From NCBI RefSeq assembly GCF_900078385.1, contig NZ_FLQR01000001.1, positions 310,001 to 374,000 of the forward strand: a stretch of 64,000 nt of DNA. Reading direction: 5' to 3'. Under the pieces are notes generated by a model. The model was not told the DNA's origin and did no database searches. It saw only the letters and a program-made list of their open reading frames with translations. This DNA is from an uncultured Microbacterium sp. Lineage in GTDB: Bacteria > Actinomycetota > Actinomycetes > Actinomycetales > Microbacteriaceae. The number at the start of each line of letters is the position of its first letter. Positions within the stretch are counted from its first letter, which is position 1. A program made the position numbers and the translations under genes. Of the stretch, positions 7,960-16,538 are shown one piece after another.

Positions 7960-9200
7960 CGGAGACGAAGAAAGTGACCCATCCCACCCTGGCCGAGTTC
8001 GAGGACGCCGCAGCCCTGCTGCGCGGCGTCATCGTGCACACCCCGCTCGAGGATTCCGAGCATCTCTCCGACGTGCTCGGGGCGCCCGTGCACCTCAAGC
8101 TCGAGAACCTGCAGCGAACAGGATCGTTCAAGATCCGCGGCGCGGTCTACCGCCTGTCGCGACTGACGCCGGAGGAGATGGCGCGCGGCGTCGTCGCGGC
8201 ATCGGCCGGCAACCACGCGCAGGGGGTCGCCCTGGCCGCGCAGAAGCTGGGCATCCCCGCGACGATCTTCATGCCGCTCGGCGTCCCCGTGCCGAAGCTC
8301 CTCGCGACCCGCGGGTATGGCGCGGAGGTGATCCTCGAGGGCGCGACGGTCGAGACGCCGCTGCGGCTCGCGGCGGAGTTCGCCGAGCGGACCGGCGCGG
8401 TCCTGATCCCGCCCTACGACCACCGCGACATCATCATCGGCCAGGGCACGCTCGGCCTCGAGCTCATGGACGAGGTGCCCGACCTCGACACCCTGGTCGT
8501 GGGGATCGGCGGCGGCGGACTCATCGCGGGCGTCGCGGCCGCTGTGAAGGCCCGCGCGGCCGCGCAGGGGCGCACGGTCCGCGTGATCGGCGTCCAGGCG
8601 GAGAACTCCGCCGCGTACCCGTCCTCGCTCGCCGCCGGCACGCCCCGCACGGTCGCCACGACGCCGACGATCGCCGACGGCATCGCCGTCGCGCGGCCCG
8701 GCGACATCCCCTTCGACATCATCCGCGACCTCGTCGACGAGGTCGTCACGGTCACCGACGACGACATCGCCCGCGCCATCCTCGTGCTCCTCGAGCGCGC
8801 CAAGCAGGTCGTCGAGCCCGCCGGCGCCGTGGGTGTCGCGGCGATCCTCGCCGGCAAGGTGACGGCGACCGGCCCGACCGTCGCGATCCTCTCCGGCGGC
8901 AACATCGACCCGCTGCTGCTGCAGCGCGTCGTCGCGCACGGACTGGCGGCATCCGGTCGGTACATGACGCTGCAGGTGCCGCTGCCGGATCGTCCCGGCC
9001 AGCTCGCGCGCGTGTCGGAGCTGCTCGCGATCGCCGGAGCCAACGTCATCGAGGTGCTGCACACCCGGCACGGCCAAGGGATGCAGATCAGCGAGGTGAT
9101 CCTGCAGCTGAGCGTCGAGACGCGGGGCGAGGAGCACCGCGCGCAGGTGATCTCGATCCTGCAGGATGCCGGCTACGAGCCGCGGGTCGTGCGCGACTGA
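7956..9200 (+). CDS. ilvA: Threonine ammonia-lyase with C-terminal ACT domain
   Basis: A PLP enzyme of 414 aa that converts threonine to 2-oxobutanoate and ammonia, the first step of isoleucine synthesis. The PLP lysine is in LQRTGSFKIRGAVYRLS (about residue 55), SAGNHAQGVA binds the substrate carboxylate, and GGGGLIAGVA holds the PLP phosphate. The ACT domain starts near residue 330 (MTLQVPLPDRPGQLARVSEL), which points to allosteric control by branched-chain amino acids. The GTG start has a strong AGGAGG site and overlaps the permease stop. The gene converges on greA with three bases between them. Confidence 0.93.
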   Translation: MTETKKVTHPTLAEFEDAAALLRGVIVHTPLEDSEHLSDVLGAPVHLKLENLQRTGSFKIRGAVYRLSRLTPEEMARGVVAASAGNHAQGVALAAQKLGIPATIFMPLGVPVPKLLATRGYGAEVILEGATVETPLRLAAEFAERTGAVLIPPYDHRDIIIGQGTLGLELMDEVPDLDTLVVGIGGGGLIAGVAAAVKARAAAQGRTVRVIGVQAENSAAYPSSLAAGTPRTVATTPTIADGIAVARPGDIPFDIIRDLVDEVVTVTDDDIARAILVLLERAKQVVEPAGAVGVAAILAGKVTATGPTVAILSGGNIDPLLLQRVVAHGLAASGRYMTLQVPLPDRPGQLARVSELLAIAGANVIEVLHTRHGQGMQISEVILQLSVETRGEEHRAQVISILQDAGYEPRVVRD

Positions 9201-9203
9201 GGC

Positions 9204-9695
9204 TTACTCGCCGTTGTAGGTCGCGACCTTGACGACCTCGACGGTGATCTCGCGGCCGTTCGGCGCCGTGTAGGTCGTCTTCTCGCCCTCCTTGAGGCCG
9301 AGGATGGCGGCGCCCAGGGGGGAGGCCTCGCTGTAGACGTCGAGGTCGGAGACGCTCGCGATCTCGCGGCTGCCGAGGAGGAAGACCTCTTCGCCGCCGG
9401 CGACGACGGCGGTGACGACGGTGCCGGGCTGCACGACGCCGCCGGCCTCCGGTGCCTCGCCGACCTTCGCGTCCTTCAACAGCTGCTGGAGCGTGCGGAT
9501 GCGCGCCTCCTGCTTGCCCTGCTCGTCCTTGGCCGCGTGGTAACCGCCGTTCTCCTTGAGGTCGCCCTCTTCGCGGGCGGACTCGATGCGCTTGGCGATC
9601 TCCTCGCGGCCCGTCGTCGACAGGCGCTCGAGCTCGGCGGTGAGCCGGTCGTAGGCGTCCTGGGTGAGGAAGGGCGCGGTGCTGTCGCTGGACAC
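9204..9695 (-). CDS. greA: Transcription elongation factor GreA
   Basis: The product is 163 aa. GreA rescues backtracked RNA polymerase by inserting its coiled coil into the secondary channel and stimulating transcript cleavage. The N-terminal coiled coil carries the acidic tip REEGDLKENGGYHAAKDEQG (about residues 36-55). The C-terminal FKBP-like domain has SPLGAAILGLKEGEKTTYTAPNG. The start chosen is GTG 9695, which has an AAGGAG site eight bases upstream. An ATG at 9710 lies upstream of that site and is less likely. Confidence 0.95.
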   Translation of the reverse strand: MSSDSTAPFLTQDAYDRLTAELERLSTTGREEIAKRIESAREEGDLKENGGYHAAKDEQGKQEARIRTLQQLLKDAKVGEAPEAGGVVQPGTVVTAVVAGGEEVFLLGSREIASVSDLDVYSEASPLGAAILGLKEGEKTTYTAPNGREITVEVVKVATYNGE

Positions 9696-9728
9696 GTCAT
9701 CTCCTTGCATCGAGGGGCGTAAACCGAA

Positions 9729-9751
9729 CGCCCCGGCAGGCAGCCGGGGCG
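9729..9751 (-). terminator. Intrinsic-type terminator between DUF4307 gene and greA
   Basis: CGCCCCGGC (9729-9737) and GCCGGGGCG (9743-9751) form a nine-bp stem with a five-base loop. On the minus strand it follows the DUF4307 gene, and GTTCGGTTT comes after it, a modest T-rich tail. It separates that gene from greA. Confidence 0.65.
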
Positions 9752-9768
9752 CGAAGGTGCCTCTCAGA

Positions 9769-10170
9769 CTACGGGATCCAGCAGGAGGTCGCCAATCCCG
9801 TCGTCGCCTCGGCCGTCGTGGGGACGTCCTCGCTGAAGGTCCGCGTCCGGGTCGGCTCTGCGGCGTACTCGATCACGCGCCAGCCCACGACGCCGTGCTC
9901 CTCGTCGCGCGCTTCCACGGCGCACGCGAACGCGGTGCCGGGTTCCGCGGTGACTTGGAAGGTGACGCTGACGCGGTGCTCGTCGTGCACGGTGAAGCCG
10001 GTCGTGTCGTAGTCGACCGTGCCGGCCGCAGTGCTCCAGGTCGTCCATGCGATGTAGCCGAGGAGCGCCGCGGCGACCAGCCCGATGACGACCCAGCGGG
10101 CGCGCCGCGCGCCCGGGCGCGAACGCCCGTAGCGGTCGGCGAGCTTGCGGTCGATCGCGGCGGTGGTCAT
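9769..10170 (-). CDS. DUF4307 membrane protein
   Basis: The product is 133 aa: a short basic N-terminus (DRKLADRYGRSRPGARRAR), one membrane segment (about residues 27-45), then an extracytoplasmic beta domain with a single conserved pair of cysteines (AFACAVEARDE and ATSCWIP). This is the layout of DUF4307, an actinobacterial family of unknown function often found beside greA. It is divergent from the small gene at 10231. TAGATC lies about 9 bases before the ATG on the minus strand and may act as -10. Confidence 0.8.
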   Translation of the reverse strand: MTTAAIDRKLADRYGRSRPGARRARWVVIGLVAAALLGYIAWTTWSTAAGTVDYDTTGFTVHDEHRVSVTFQVTAEPGTAFACAVEARDEEHGVVGWRVIEYAAEPTRTRTFSEDVPTTAEATTGLATSCWIP

Positions 10171-10230
10171 GCGGCATCCGATCTAGGCTGGGATTCCAGG
10201 CTATTCGCTTGCGACGAGGAACGAGGACCC

Positions 10231-10512
10231 ATGGACGTGCTGTTGTGGCTGGCGACGACCCCGACGCCGTCGGGGACTCCGGGCGTCGACCCGGAGGACG
10301 TCACCCCCGGTTTCATCGGGTTCGTCGCCATCGCCGTCCTCGCGGTCGCCGTCGTCTTCCTGCTGATCGACATGCTGCGGCGGATCCGCCGGGCGGGGTA
10401 CCGCGCCGACGTCAACGAGCAGCTGGATGCCGAGGAGAAGGCGGGGGCGGAGGCCCGCGACGCCGAGCGTGCCACCGACGTCGACGGTCAGGACATCGAC
10501 CCCGCCCGCTGA
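10231..10512 (+). CDS. Small single-pass membrane protein
   Basis: A 93-aa protein with a short extracytoplasmic N-terminus, one membrane helix (about residues 33-53, FIGFVAIAVLAVAVVFLLID) and a charged cytoplasmic tail rich in Asp and Glu (EEKAGAEARDAERATDVDG). I do not recognise a named family, though similar small proteins sit next to trhA in related actinobacteria. The ATG has a GAGGAACGAGGA purine-rich site upstream. It converges on trhA. Confidence 0.7.
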   Translation: MDVLLWLATTPTPSGTPGVDPEDVTPGFIGFVAIAVLAVAVVFLLIDMLRRIRRAGYRADVNEQLDAEEKAGAEARDAERATDVDGQDIDPAR

Positions 10513-10534
10513 CGGTTCCGGCTCCTCCGCCTGG

Positions 10535-11266
10535 TCAGCCGCCGAGCGACGGGACGACCGGGTCGAGCGCGATGAGCAGGCTTGCGGTCCAGTGGCAGAG
10601 GAACGCCAGGACCGTGCACACGTGGAAGATCTCGTGGAAGCCGAAGTGGCCGGGCCACGGGTTGGGCTTCTTCAAGGCGTAGACGACGGCGCCGGCGGTG
10701 TAGAGCAGACCGCCGACGATCACGAGGACCATCATCGCGACGTTCGCCTGCAGCAGGTCGCCCATGTACATGACCGCGGCCCAGCCGAGCAGCAGGTACA
10801 GCGCGACGTAGAGCCAGCGCGGCGCCCCGATCCAGAAGACGCGGAAGAGGATGCCGGCCAGAGCCCCCGACCACACCAGGATGAGCAGCAGGCTGCCCTT
10901 CTCCGGCGGCAGGGCCAGCACGGACAGCGGCGTGTACGTCCCCGCGATCAGCAGCAGGATGTTCGCGTGGTCGATCCGCTTGAGGATCGCCTTCGTGCGG
11001 GGTCGCCAGTCGAAGCGATGGTAGAGCGCGGAGTTGCCGAACAGGAGCAGCGAGGACGCGGCGAACACGACGCAGGCCCACGTGGCGGCGACGCCGTCCG
11101 CGAGGAGGACCAGGACGATGCCGGCGGCGATCGCGACGGGGAACGTGCCGGCGTGGATCCAGCCGCGCCAGGTCGGTCTCAGCTCGACGTTCGCATCGAC
11201 GGCCGCCGCTTCGATGAGCGGCAGCTCCGGCATCTCGGCGCCGGCGTCCGATGCAGGTGGGGTCAC
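10535..11266 (-). CDS. trhA: PAQR/hemolysin III-type membrane protein TrhA
   Basis: A 243-aa seven-helix protein of the hemolysin III/PAQR superfamily. It has the conserved polar residues of the proposed zinc site: SALYHRFDW after helix 2 (Ser and His), KRIDHANILLLIAGTYTP, and HEIFHVCTVLAFLCHW near the C-terminus. The bacterial protein TrhA is linked to membrane energetics and fluidity control; older annotations call it a hemolysin on weak grounds. The GTG start lies six bases after TAGAGT, so translation is probably leaderless. Confidence 0.88.
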   Translation of the reverse strand: MTPPASDAGAEMPELPLIEAAAVDANVELRPTWRGWIHAGTFPVAIAAGIVLVLLADGVAATWACVVFAASSLLLFGNSALYHRFDWRPRTKAILKRIDHANILLLIAGTYTPLSVLALPPEKGSLLLILVWSGALAGILFRVFWIGAPRWLYVALYLLLGWAAVMYMGDLLQANVAMMVLVIVGGLLYTAGAVVYALKKPNPWPGHFGFHEIFHVCTVLAFLCHWTASLLIALDPVVPSLGG

Positions 11267-11333
11267 GGCCCGACTCTACGCGTCGACGTATGCCTGCCAC
11301 TACATACGGCAGGCGGCGCGATAGCGTAGGGGG

Positions 11334-12119
11334 GTGACACGCTCAGGCGCTGCAGACGGACGGGGATTCCTCTACCGTCTCTACAGCTCCCGCCTGCGCC
11401 GCGCGCTCACGCCGGAGACCGTGCCCCACCACGTCGCGATGATGATCGACGGCAACCGTCGGTGGGCCCGGCAAGCCGGCTATCCCACGGTCGCCGAGGG
11501 CCACCGCGCCGGCGCGGCGAAGATGCACGACTTCCTCCGCTGGTGCGATGACCTCGGCATCCGCGTCGTGTCGCTCTACCTCCTCTCGACCGACAACCTC
11601 ACCAAACGCGACACCCAGGAGCTCGCGGATCTCATCGAGATCATCGCGGAGCTCGCCGACGAGCTCTCCCGGGAGCCCGGCTGGCGTGTGCAGCACGTGG
11701 GCCGCGCGGAGATCCTGCCCGCCGAGCTCGCCCGCGTGCTCGCCACGGCGCAGGAGCGCACCCGTGAGAACACCGGCCTGCACGTGAACCTCGCGGTCGG
11801 CTACGGCGGGCGCAGCGAGATCGTCGATGCCGTCCGCAGCATCCTCGCGCAGCACCAGAAGGACGGCGGGTCGCTCGAGGATCTCGCCGCGAACCTCACG
11901 CCCGAGCAGATCGGCGAGCACCTCTACACGGTCGGCCAGGCCGATCCCGACCTCGTCATCCGCACCTCGGGGGAGCAGCGCCTCAGCGACTTCCTCCTGT
12001 GGCAGTCCGCGCACTCCGAGTTCTACTTCGTGGAGGCGCTGGGGCCCGACCTCCGCAAGGTCGACTTTCTGCGTGCGATCAGGGATTATGCCTCCCGGGA
12101 TCGCCGCTACGGGAGCTGA
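11334..12119 (+). CDS. uppS: cis-Prenyltransferase (isoprenyl diphosphate synthase, UppS family)
   Basis: A 261-aa Z-type prenyl chain elongase that adds isopentenyl diphosphate units to allylic diphosphates for polyprenyl carriers of cell wall synthesis. It shows the diphosphate-binding MMIDGNRRWARQAG (catalytic Asp), SLYLLSTDNLTKR, VNLAVGYGGRSEIVDAV, and DLVIRTSGEQRLSDFLLWQSAHSEFYF. This form resembles the mycobacterial short-chain enzyme Rv1086 as well as UppS, so product length is uncertain. TAGCGT (11322-11327) precedes the GTG by six bases, a leaderless start. Confidence 0.9.
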   Translation: MTRSGAADGRGFLYRLYSSRLRRALTPETVPHHVAMMIDGNRRWARQAGYPTVAEGHRAGAAKMHDFLRWCDDLGIRVVSLYLLSTDNLTKRDTQELADLIEIIAELADELSREPGWRVQHVGRAEILPAELARVLATAQERTRENTGLHVNLAVGYGGRSEIVDAVRSILAQHQKDGGSLEDLAANLTPEQIGEHLYTVGQADPDLVIRTSGEQRLSDFLLWQSAHSEFYFVEALGPDLRKVDFLRAIRDYASRDRRYGS

Positions 12120-12150
12120 TCGACGGCGTCCGCGTGACAGAATGGACGGT

Positions 12151-13308
12151 GTGAACGACCTGGAGCCCTACCTCGAGACCTTCGACGCGGAGTCCGGGTA
12201 TCTCAACTGGGCGTCCTTCGGTCCGCTCTCGCCCGCGGTCCGCGCCGAGGCGCAGGCCGATGCCGAGCTGCTCGGGACGGGCCGCCGCGGCGGCATCGAC
12301 CTCGTCTCATCCCGCATCGGCGAGGCGCGGGAGCTCCTGGCAGCCATGCTGGGCGTCGCAGGCGACGAGGTCACGCTGCAGCCGTCCACGACGTACGGGC
12401 TCATGCAGGCGCTCTTCGGCGTCTCGGGGGAGCTCCTGGTCGCGCCGCACGAATTCCCCGCGCTCACCGTCACGGCGCGCCGCGCGGCGGACGCCCGCGG
12501 CCTGCTCCGCGTCCACGACCTGCCGGACGGGCCGGTCACCCCGGATGCGGTCCGCGCGGCGCTGACCGACGAAACCACCGCCGTCGCCCTGAGCCTCGTC
12601 GACTACCGCACCGGCTACCTCGCCGATCTGGGCGCCGTGCGCGACGTCATCGGCGACCGGCTGCTCATCGTCGACGCGATCCAGGCGTTCGGGGTCGTGG
12701 AGGCCGACTGGACCGCCGCGGACGTCGTCTGCGGGAACGGCTACAAGTGGCTGCGCGCCGGCCGCGGCACCGGCTTCGCCTGGTTCTCCGACCGCGCGCG
12801 GGAGCGCATCGAGCCGATCCTCTCCGGCGTGAGCGGGATGGACGGTGACCTGTCCAGCGTCGGGGTTCCCGCACCGGTGGGCACCGCAGCGGCCTATACC
12901 GTCTCGCCCGCCGATCCGCTCGCCGCGGCGCGCCTCGCGACCGCGCTGCGCGAGATCCAGGCCGCCGGCGTCGCCGCGATCGCCGCGCAGCTGCGCGAGC
13001 GCGCGCGGGATGTCATGACGCTCGCTGACCGCTACGGCGTGCCCGTGCTGACCGACCGCGAGCGCCACGCCGGCATCGTCGCGCTGGCTCCCGAGCCCGC
13101 CGAGGCGGGTCATCTCGCCGCGGCGCTGGCCAATCACGGAGTCACGGCGACGGCGCGCGGCGGCACGATACGCCTCTCGCCCCACATCGGCACGGGAGCC
13201 GACACATTCGTGCTGCTGGGCGACGCGCTGGCCGAAGCCTCCGCCGGGCGCATGTCGCTGGAGGCGGCGACCTCCGGCACCACCGACGTCGTCGTCTCCG
13301 GAAGTTAA
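12151..13308 (+). CDS. Class V aminotransferase-fold PLP enzyme
   Basis: A 385-aa fold-type I PLP enzyme of the cysteine desulfurase/kynureninase/isopenicillin epimerase-like group. The PLP aspartate and following residues are in LLIVDAIQAFGVVEADW, and the PLP lysine is in VVCGNGYKWLRAGRGTGFAWF (about residue 200). TTAVALSLVDYRTGYLADL contacts the cofactor. No desulfurase active-site cysteine loop is visible, so the substrate is unknown. I chose GTG 12151 because CAGAAT (12138-12143) lies seven bases upstream as a likely -10. An ATG at 12142 overlaps that box. Confidence 0.8.
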   Translation: MNDLEPYLETFDAESGYLNWASFGPLSPAVRAEAQADAELLGTGRRGGIDLVSSRIGEARELLAAMLGVAGDEVTLQPSTTYGLMQALFGVSGELLVAPHEFPALTVTARRAADARGLLRVHDLPDGPVTPDAVRAALTDETTAVALSLVDYRTGYLADLGAVRDVIGDRLLIVDAIQAFGVVEADWTAADVVCGNGYKWLRAGRGTGFAWFSDRARERIEPILSGVSGMDGDLSSVGVPAPVGTAAAYTVSPADPLAAARLATALREIQAAGVAAIAAQLRERARDVMTLADRYGVPVLTDRERHAGIVALAPEPAEAGHLAAALANHGVTATARGGTIRLSPHIGTGADTFVLLGDALAEASAGRMSLEAATSGTTDVVVSGS

Positions 13309-13377
13309 CCGGCCCGCAATACGGCGCGGCGTGTCGGTTGCGCTGAGCGTCGCACCCCGGACGTACGTTCATCACAT

Positions 13378-13458
13378 CGGGCACGGTGCCCGGTCGGGTC
13401 GGCCGCTCCACGACTCGTGGCCAATGGTCGACTCGTGACTGCCGGGTGAACCACCCGG
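13378..13458 (+). promoter_or_regulatory. Structured leader upstream of phoH (three hairpins)
   Basis: Three stems follow one another: CGGGC/GCCCG (13378-13392), CCACG/CGTGG with a three-base loop (13408-13420), and CCGGGTG/CACCCGG with a three-base loop (13442-13458). The last stands just before the GGGAG site and GTG 13473. The arrangement could affect translation initiation. I do not recognise a known riboswitch class. Confidence 0.4.
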
Positions 13459-13472
13459 GGCGGGAGTGGGTT

Positions 13473-14843
13473 GTGACCACACGAGCACCAGAGAAGCAGC
13501 ACCGTGTCACTCAGGAAGGCGCGTCCGATCACGGACAAGCCGCCTCGGACCAGGATCTCCGCACGTACGTGCTGGACACCTCGGTTCTGCTGAGCGATCC
13601 CCGGGCCTTCTTCCGTTTCGCCGAGCACTCCGTCGTGGTCCCCGTCGTGGTGATCACGGAGCTGGAGGGCAAGCGCCACGACCCGGAGATCGGGTACTTC
13701 GCGCGCCAGGCGCTGCGCCACCTCGACGAGCTGCGGGTCGAGCACGGCCGCCTCGACTTCCCGGTCCCCGTGGGGGAGGACGGCACGCTGCGCGTCGAAC
13801 TCACCAACACCGACCCGACCGTCCTGCCCGCCGGCATGCGTCTGGGCGACAACGACACGCGCATCCTGTCCGTCGCGATGCACCTCTCCCAGGAGGGGCA
13901 GTCGGTCACCGTGGTCTCGAAGGACCTCCCGATGCGTGTGAAGGCCGCTTCGCTCGGCCTGCACGCGGAGGAGTATCTGGCCGAGCAGGCCGTCGACTCC
14001 GGCTGGACCGGCATCGCCGCGATCGACGTGTCCGGCGATGACGTCAGCGACCTCTACGAGAGCGAGGTGGCCTCCAGCGCCGACGTCGTCGGACTGCCGG
14101 TCAACACGGGTCTCGTCATCCACTCCGAGCGGGGATCGGCCCTGGGCCGCGTGACCGGCGGCGGGGAGTACCGGCTCGTCCGCGGTGACCGCGACGTCTT
14201 CGGCCTGCACGGCCGCTCCGCCGAGCAGCGGATCGCGATCGACCTGCTGCTGGACCCCGAGGTCGGCATCGTCTCCCTCGGCGGGCGCGCCGGCACCGGC
14301 AAGTCGGCCCTCGCGCTGTGCGCGGGGCTCGAGGCGGTGCTCGAACGCCAGCAGCAGCGGAAGATCATCGTGTTCCGGCCCCTGTTCGCCGTCGGCGGGC
14401 AGGAGCTCGGCTACCTCCCCGGCGACGCGCAGGAGAAGATGAACCCCTGGGGACAGGCGATCTTCGACACGCTCGGCTCCGTCGTCTCGGGCAACGTGGT
14501 CGAGGAGGTCGTCGAGCGCGGGCTGCTCGAGGTGCTCCCGCTGACCCACATCCGCGGACGCTCGCTGCACGATGCGTTCGTCATCGTCGACGAGGCGCAG
14601 TCGCTCGAGCGCAACGTGCTGCTGACGGTCCTGAGCCGCATCGGACAGAACTCGCGCGTCGTCCTCACCCACGACGTCGGTCAGCGCGACAACCTGCGCG
14701 TCGGCCGGCACGACGGCATCGCCTCGGTCATCGAGACGCTCAAGGGCCACGGCCTGTTCGGACACGTGACGCTGATGCGGTCCGAGCGCTCGGCGATCGC
14801 GGCGCTCGTCACCGAGCTCCTGGAGGCGGCCGAGCTCAGCTGA
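13473..14843 (+). CDS. phoH2: PhoH2-type protein: PIN ribonuclease plus PhoH helicase domain
   Basis: The product is about 456 aa. An N-terminal PIN domain begins [18 protein letters not shown] and has [30 protein letters not shown] and [13 protein letters not shown] (acidic metal-binding residues). The C-terminal PhoH ATPase has Walker [20 protein letters not shown], Walker [16 protein letters not shown] and [13 protein letters not shown]. Mycobacterial PhoH2 is a sequence-specific RNA helicase-RNase, often with an upstream antitoxin-like PhoAT; no such small gene is evident here. The GTG with GGGAG upstream is the most sensible start. Confidence 0.88.
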   Translation: MTTRAPEKQHRVTQEGASDHGQAASDQDLRTYVLDTSVLLSDPRAFFRFAEHSVVVPVVVITELEGKRHDPEIGYFARQALRHLDELRVEHGRLDFPVPVGEDGTLRVELTNTDPTVLPAGMRLGDNDTRILSVAMHLSQEGQSVTVVSKDLPMRVKAASLGLHAEEYLAEQAVDSGWTGIAAIDVSGDDVSDLYESEVASSADVVGLPVNTGLVIHSERGSALGRVTGGGEYRLVRGDRDVFGLHGRSAEQRIAIDLLLDPEVGIVSLGGRAGTGKSALALCAGLEAVLERQQQRKIIVFRPLFAVGGQELGYLPGDAQEKMNPWGQAIFDTLGSVVSGNVVEEVVERGLLEVLPLTHIRGRSLHDAFVIVDEAQSLERNVLLTVLSRIGQNSRVVLTHDVGQRDNLRVGRHDGIASVIETLKGHGLFGHVTLMRSERSAIAALVTELLEAAELS

Positions 14844-14860
14844 TCGGTCCGGCGACGCGG

Positions 14861-14887
14861 GATCCCCGGGGCGAGGCCCCGGGGATC
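14861..14887. terminator. Bidirectional terminator between phoH and the response regulator
   Basis: GATCCCCGGGGC (14861-14872) and GCCCCGGGGATC (14876-14887) form a perfect 12-bp stem with loop GAG. It lies between the stops of two convergent genes. TTCGCGTTC follows on the plus strand. Confidence 0.8.
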
Positions 14888-14894
14888 TTCGCGT

Positions 14895-15554
14895 TCAGTC
14901 CCAGCGATACCCTTCGCCGCGCACCGTGACGATGTTGTCGGCGCCGAGCTTGGAGCGCAGATACCGCACGTAGACGTCCACGACATTCGAGCCCGGGTCG
15001 AAGTCGAGCCCCCACACGCGGCTCAGCAGGACCTCGCGGGTGAGCACCTCGCCGGGATGGCGGAGGAACTGCTCCGCGAGGGCGAACTCGCGGGCCGACA
15101 GGTCGACCTCGCGACCCGCGACGCTCGCGTGCCGCCCGAGGATGTCGAGCGTCACGGTGCCGCGCGTGAGGATGACCGGAGCGGTCGTGGACGTGCGCTC
15201 GCGGAGCCGGGAGCGCACGCGGGCCAGGAGCTCGGCCACCGCGAACGGCTTCGGCACGTAGTCGCTCGCGCCGGCATCCAGCCCCTCGATGGCGTCGCGG
15301 GTCGCGCTGCGCGCCGTCAGCATGATCACCGGGATGCCGCTGCCTCGGGCGCGAAGGTGCCGCAGCACCTCGAACCCGTCGAGGCTCGGGAGGCCGACAT
15401 CCAGCACGATGAGGTCGATGTCGCCCTCGAGCGCGCGGTCCAGTGCCGCCTGACCGTCGTCGGCGGTGACGGTCTCGTACCCCTCGACGTGGAGGCCGCG
15501 CGTGACGAGCGAGACGATGTGCGGTTCGTCGTCGACGACGAGGATGCGGGTCAT
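14895..15554 (-). CDS. OmpR/PhoB-family response regulator
   Basis: The product is 219 aa. The receiver domain has acidic pocket DDEP at the start, phosphoacceptor Asp in DLIVLDVGLPSLDGFEVL (about D51), the Thr in VIMLTAR, and the Lys in YVPKPFAVAELLARV. The C-terminal winged helix has LSAREFALAEQFLRHPGEVLTREVLLSRVWG and VDVYVRYLRSKLG, typical of Trans_reg_C. It overlaps the histidine kinase stop by four bases (ATGA), so the kinase and regulator are a coupled pair. The controlled genes are not evident. Confidence 0.93.
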   Translation of the reverse strand: MTRILVVDDEPHIVSLVTRGLHVEGYETVTADDGQAALDRALEGDIDLIVLDVGLPSLDGFEVLRHLRARGSGIPVIMLTARSATRDAIEGLDAGASDYVPKPFAVAELLARVRSRLRERTSTTAPVILTRGTVTLDILGRHASVAGREVDLSAREFALAEQFLRHPGEVLTREVLLSRVWGLDFDPGSNVVDVYVRYLRSKLGADNIVTVRGEGYRWD

Positions 15555-16528
15555 CCGGTGGCCTCTCTCTGCATGACGACGTCCCCGGCGCGCACAGGCG
15601 TCGGCAGAGCCGCGCGGGTGCCCATGGGGACCTCGAGGGTGAAGGTGGCTCCGCCACCGGGGGTGTCCGAGACGGCGCAGTGGCCGCCGTGCGCCTTCGC
15701 GATCGCGTCGACGATCGCCAGCCCCAGCCCCGAGCCGCCGACCGCCCGCTTTCCCGTCCCGCGGTCGAAGCGGCGGAAGATGCGGTGGCGCATCGCGGGC
15801 GGGATGCCGGGGCCGTGATCGCGGACCCACAGCTGCGCACCGCCGGCGTTGACGGCGCTGCCGACCTCGATGGCGGCGCCCGCCGGCGTGTACTTGGCGG
15901 CGTTGTCGGCCAGCTGCAGCCAGGCCTGCAACAGGCGGTCGGAGTTGCCCCGGATGACGGCGTCGGCCGTGTTCTCGATGCTCCAGGTGTGGCCGGGGAT
16001 GACCCCCACGAGCTCCGACACGCGCTGCGTGAGACCGGCGACGTCGACGTCCCCCATCGGCAGGCGGTCCATCTCGACGTCGGCGAGCAGGTCGATGTCG
16101 CCGATGAGGCGGGTCATCCGGTCCAGCTCCGCGATGCCGATCTCCCGGATGGCGGCGACGTCCTCGGTGTCGGTGGGGTCCATGACCTCGAGGTGTCCGC
16201 GCACGATCGTGATGGGCGTCTTCAGCTCGTGCCGGACATCGTCGAGGAGTCGCCGCTGGGCGTCGAAGAAGGACTCCGCCGAGTCGCCGCTGCCCGTGTC
16301 GGCGGGGTCGCCGGCGAACACCGTCCAGCCGACGATCCCGGTCACCAGCACGCTGAGCGCGGCGATGAGCGAGTAGACCGCGACGGCCGTCCAGGTGATC
16401 GGCTGCTCGATGACCGCGTGCACGATCCCGACGCCGAGCGCGGCCACGGCGTAGCCGGCGCACACGACGGCGAGGACCAGGCCGAGGGTGCGGGAGCGAC
16501 GGGAATCGTCCGCCGGTGAGCGGTTCAC
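15551..16528 (-). CDS. Sensor histidine kinase
   Basis: The product is 325 aa with two membrane helices (about residues 13-38 and 45-68) and a very short extracytoplasmic loop, suggesting it senses a membrane signal or a partner protein. The H box is RRLLDDVRHELKTPITIVRGH (about H98). N box: WLQLADNAAKYTP. G boxes: VRDHGPGIPP and GGSGLGLAIVDAIAKAHGG. GATAAT (16540-16535) is six bases before the GTG on the minus strand, a strong leaderless promoter that overlaps the fumC stop region. The pair can thus be transcribed separately from fumC. Confidence 0.92.
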   Translation of the reverse strand: MNRSPADDSRRSRTLGLVLAVVCAGYAVAALGVGIVHAVIEQPITWTAVAVYSLIAALSVLVTGIVGWTVFAGDPADTGSGDSAESFFDAQRRLLDDVRHELKTPITIVRGHLEVMDPTDTEDVAAIREIGIAELDRMTRLIGDIDLLADVEMDRLPMGDVDVAGLTQRVSELVGVIPGHTWSIENTADAVIRGNSDRLLQAWLQLADNAAKYTPAGAAIEVGSAVNAGGAQLWVRDHGPGIPPAMRHRIFRRFDRGTGKRAVGGSGLGLAIVDAIAKAHGGHCAVSDTPGGGATFTLEVPMGTRAALPTPVRAGDVVMQREATG

Positions 16529-16538
16529 ACCTTGATTA

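Noticed and set aside
9631..9710. Longer GreA start at ATG 9710
   Set aside because: The AAGGAG ribosome site lies between that ATG and GTG 9695, so the GTG is the better start.
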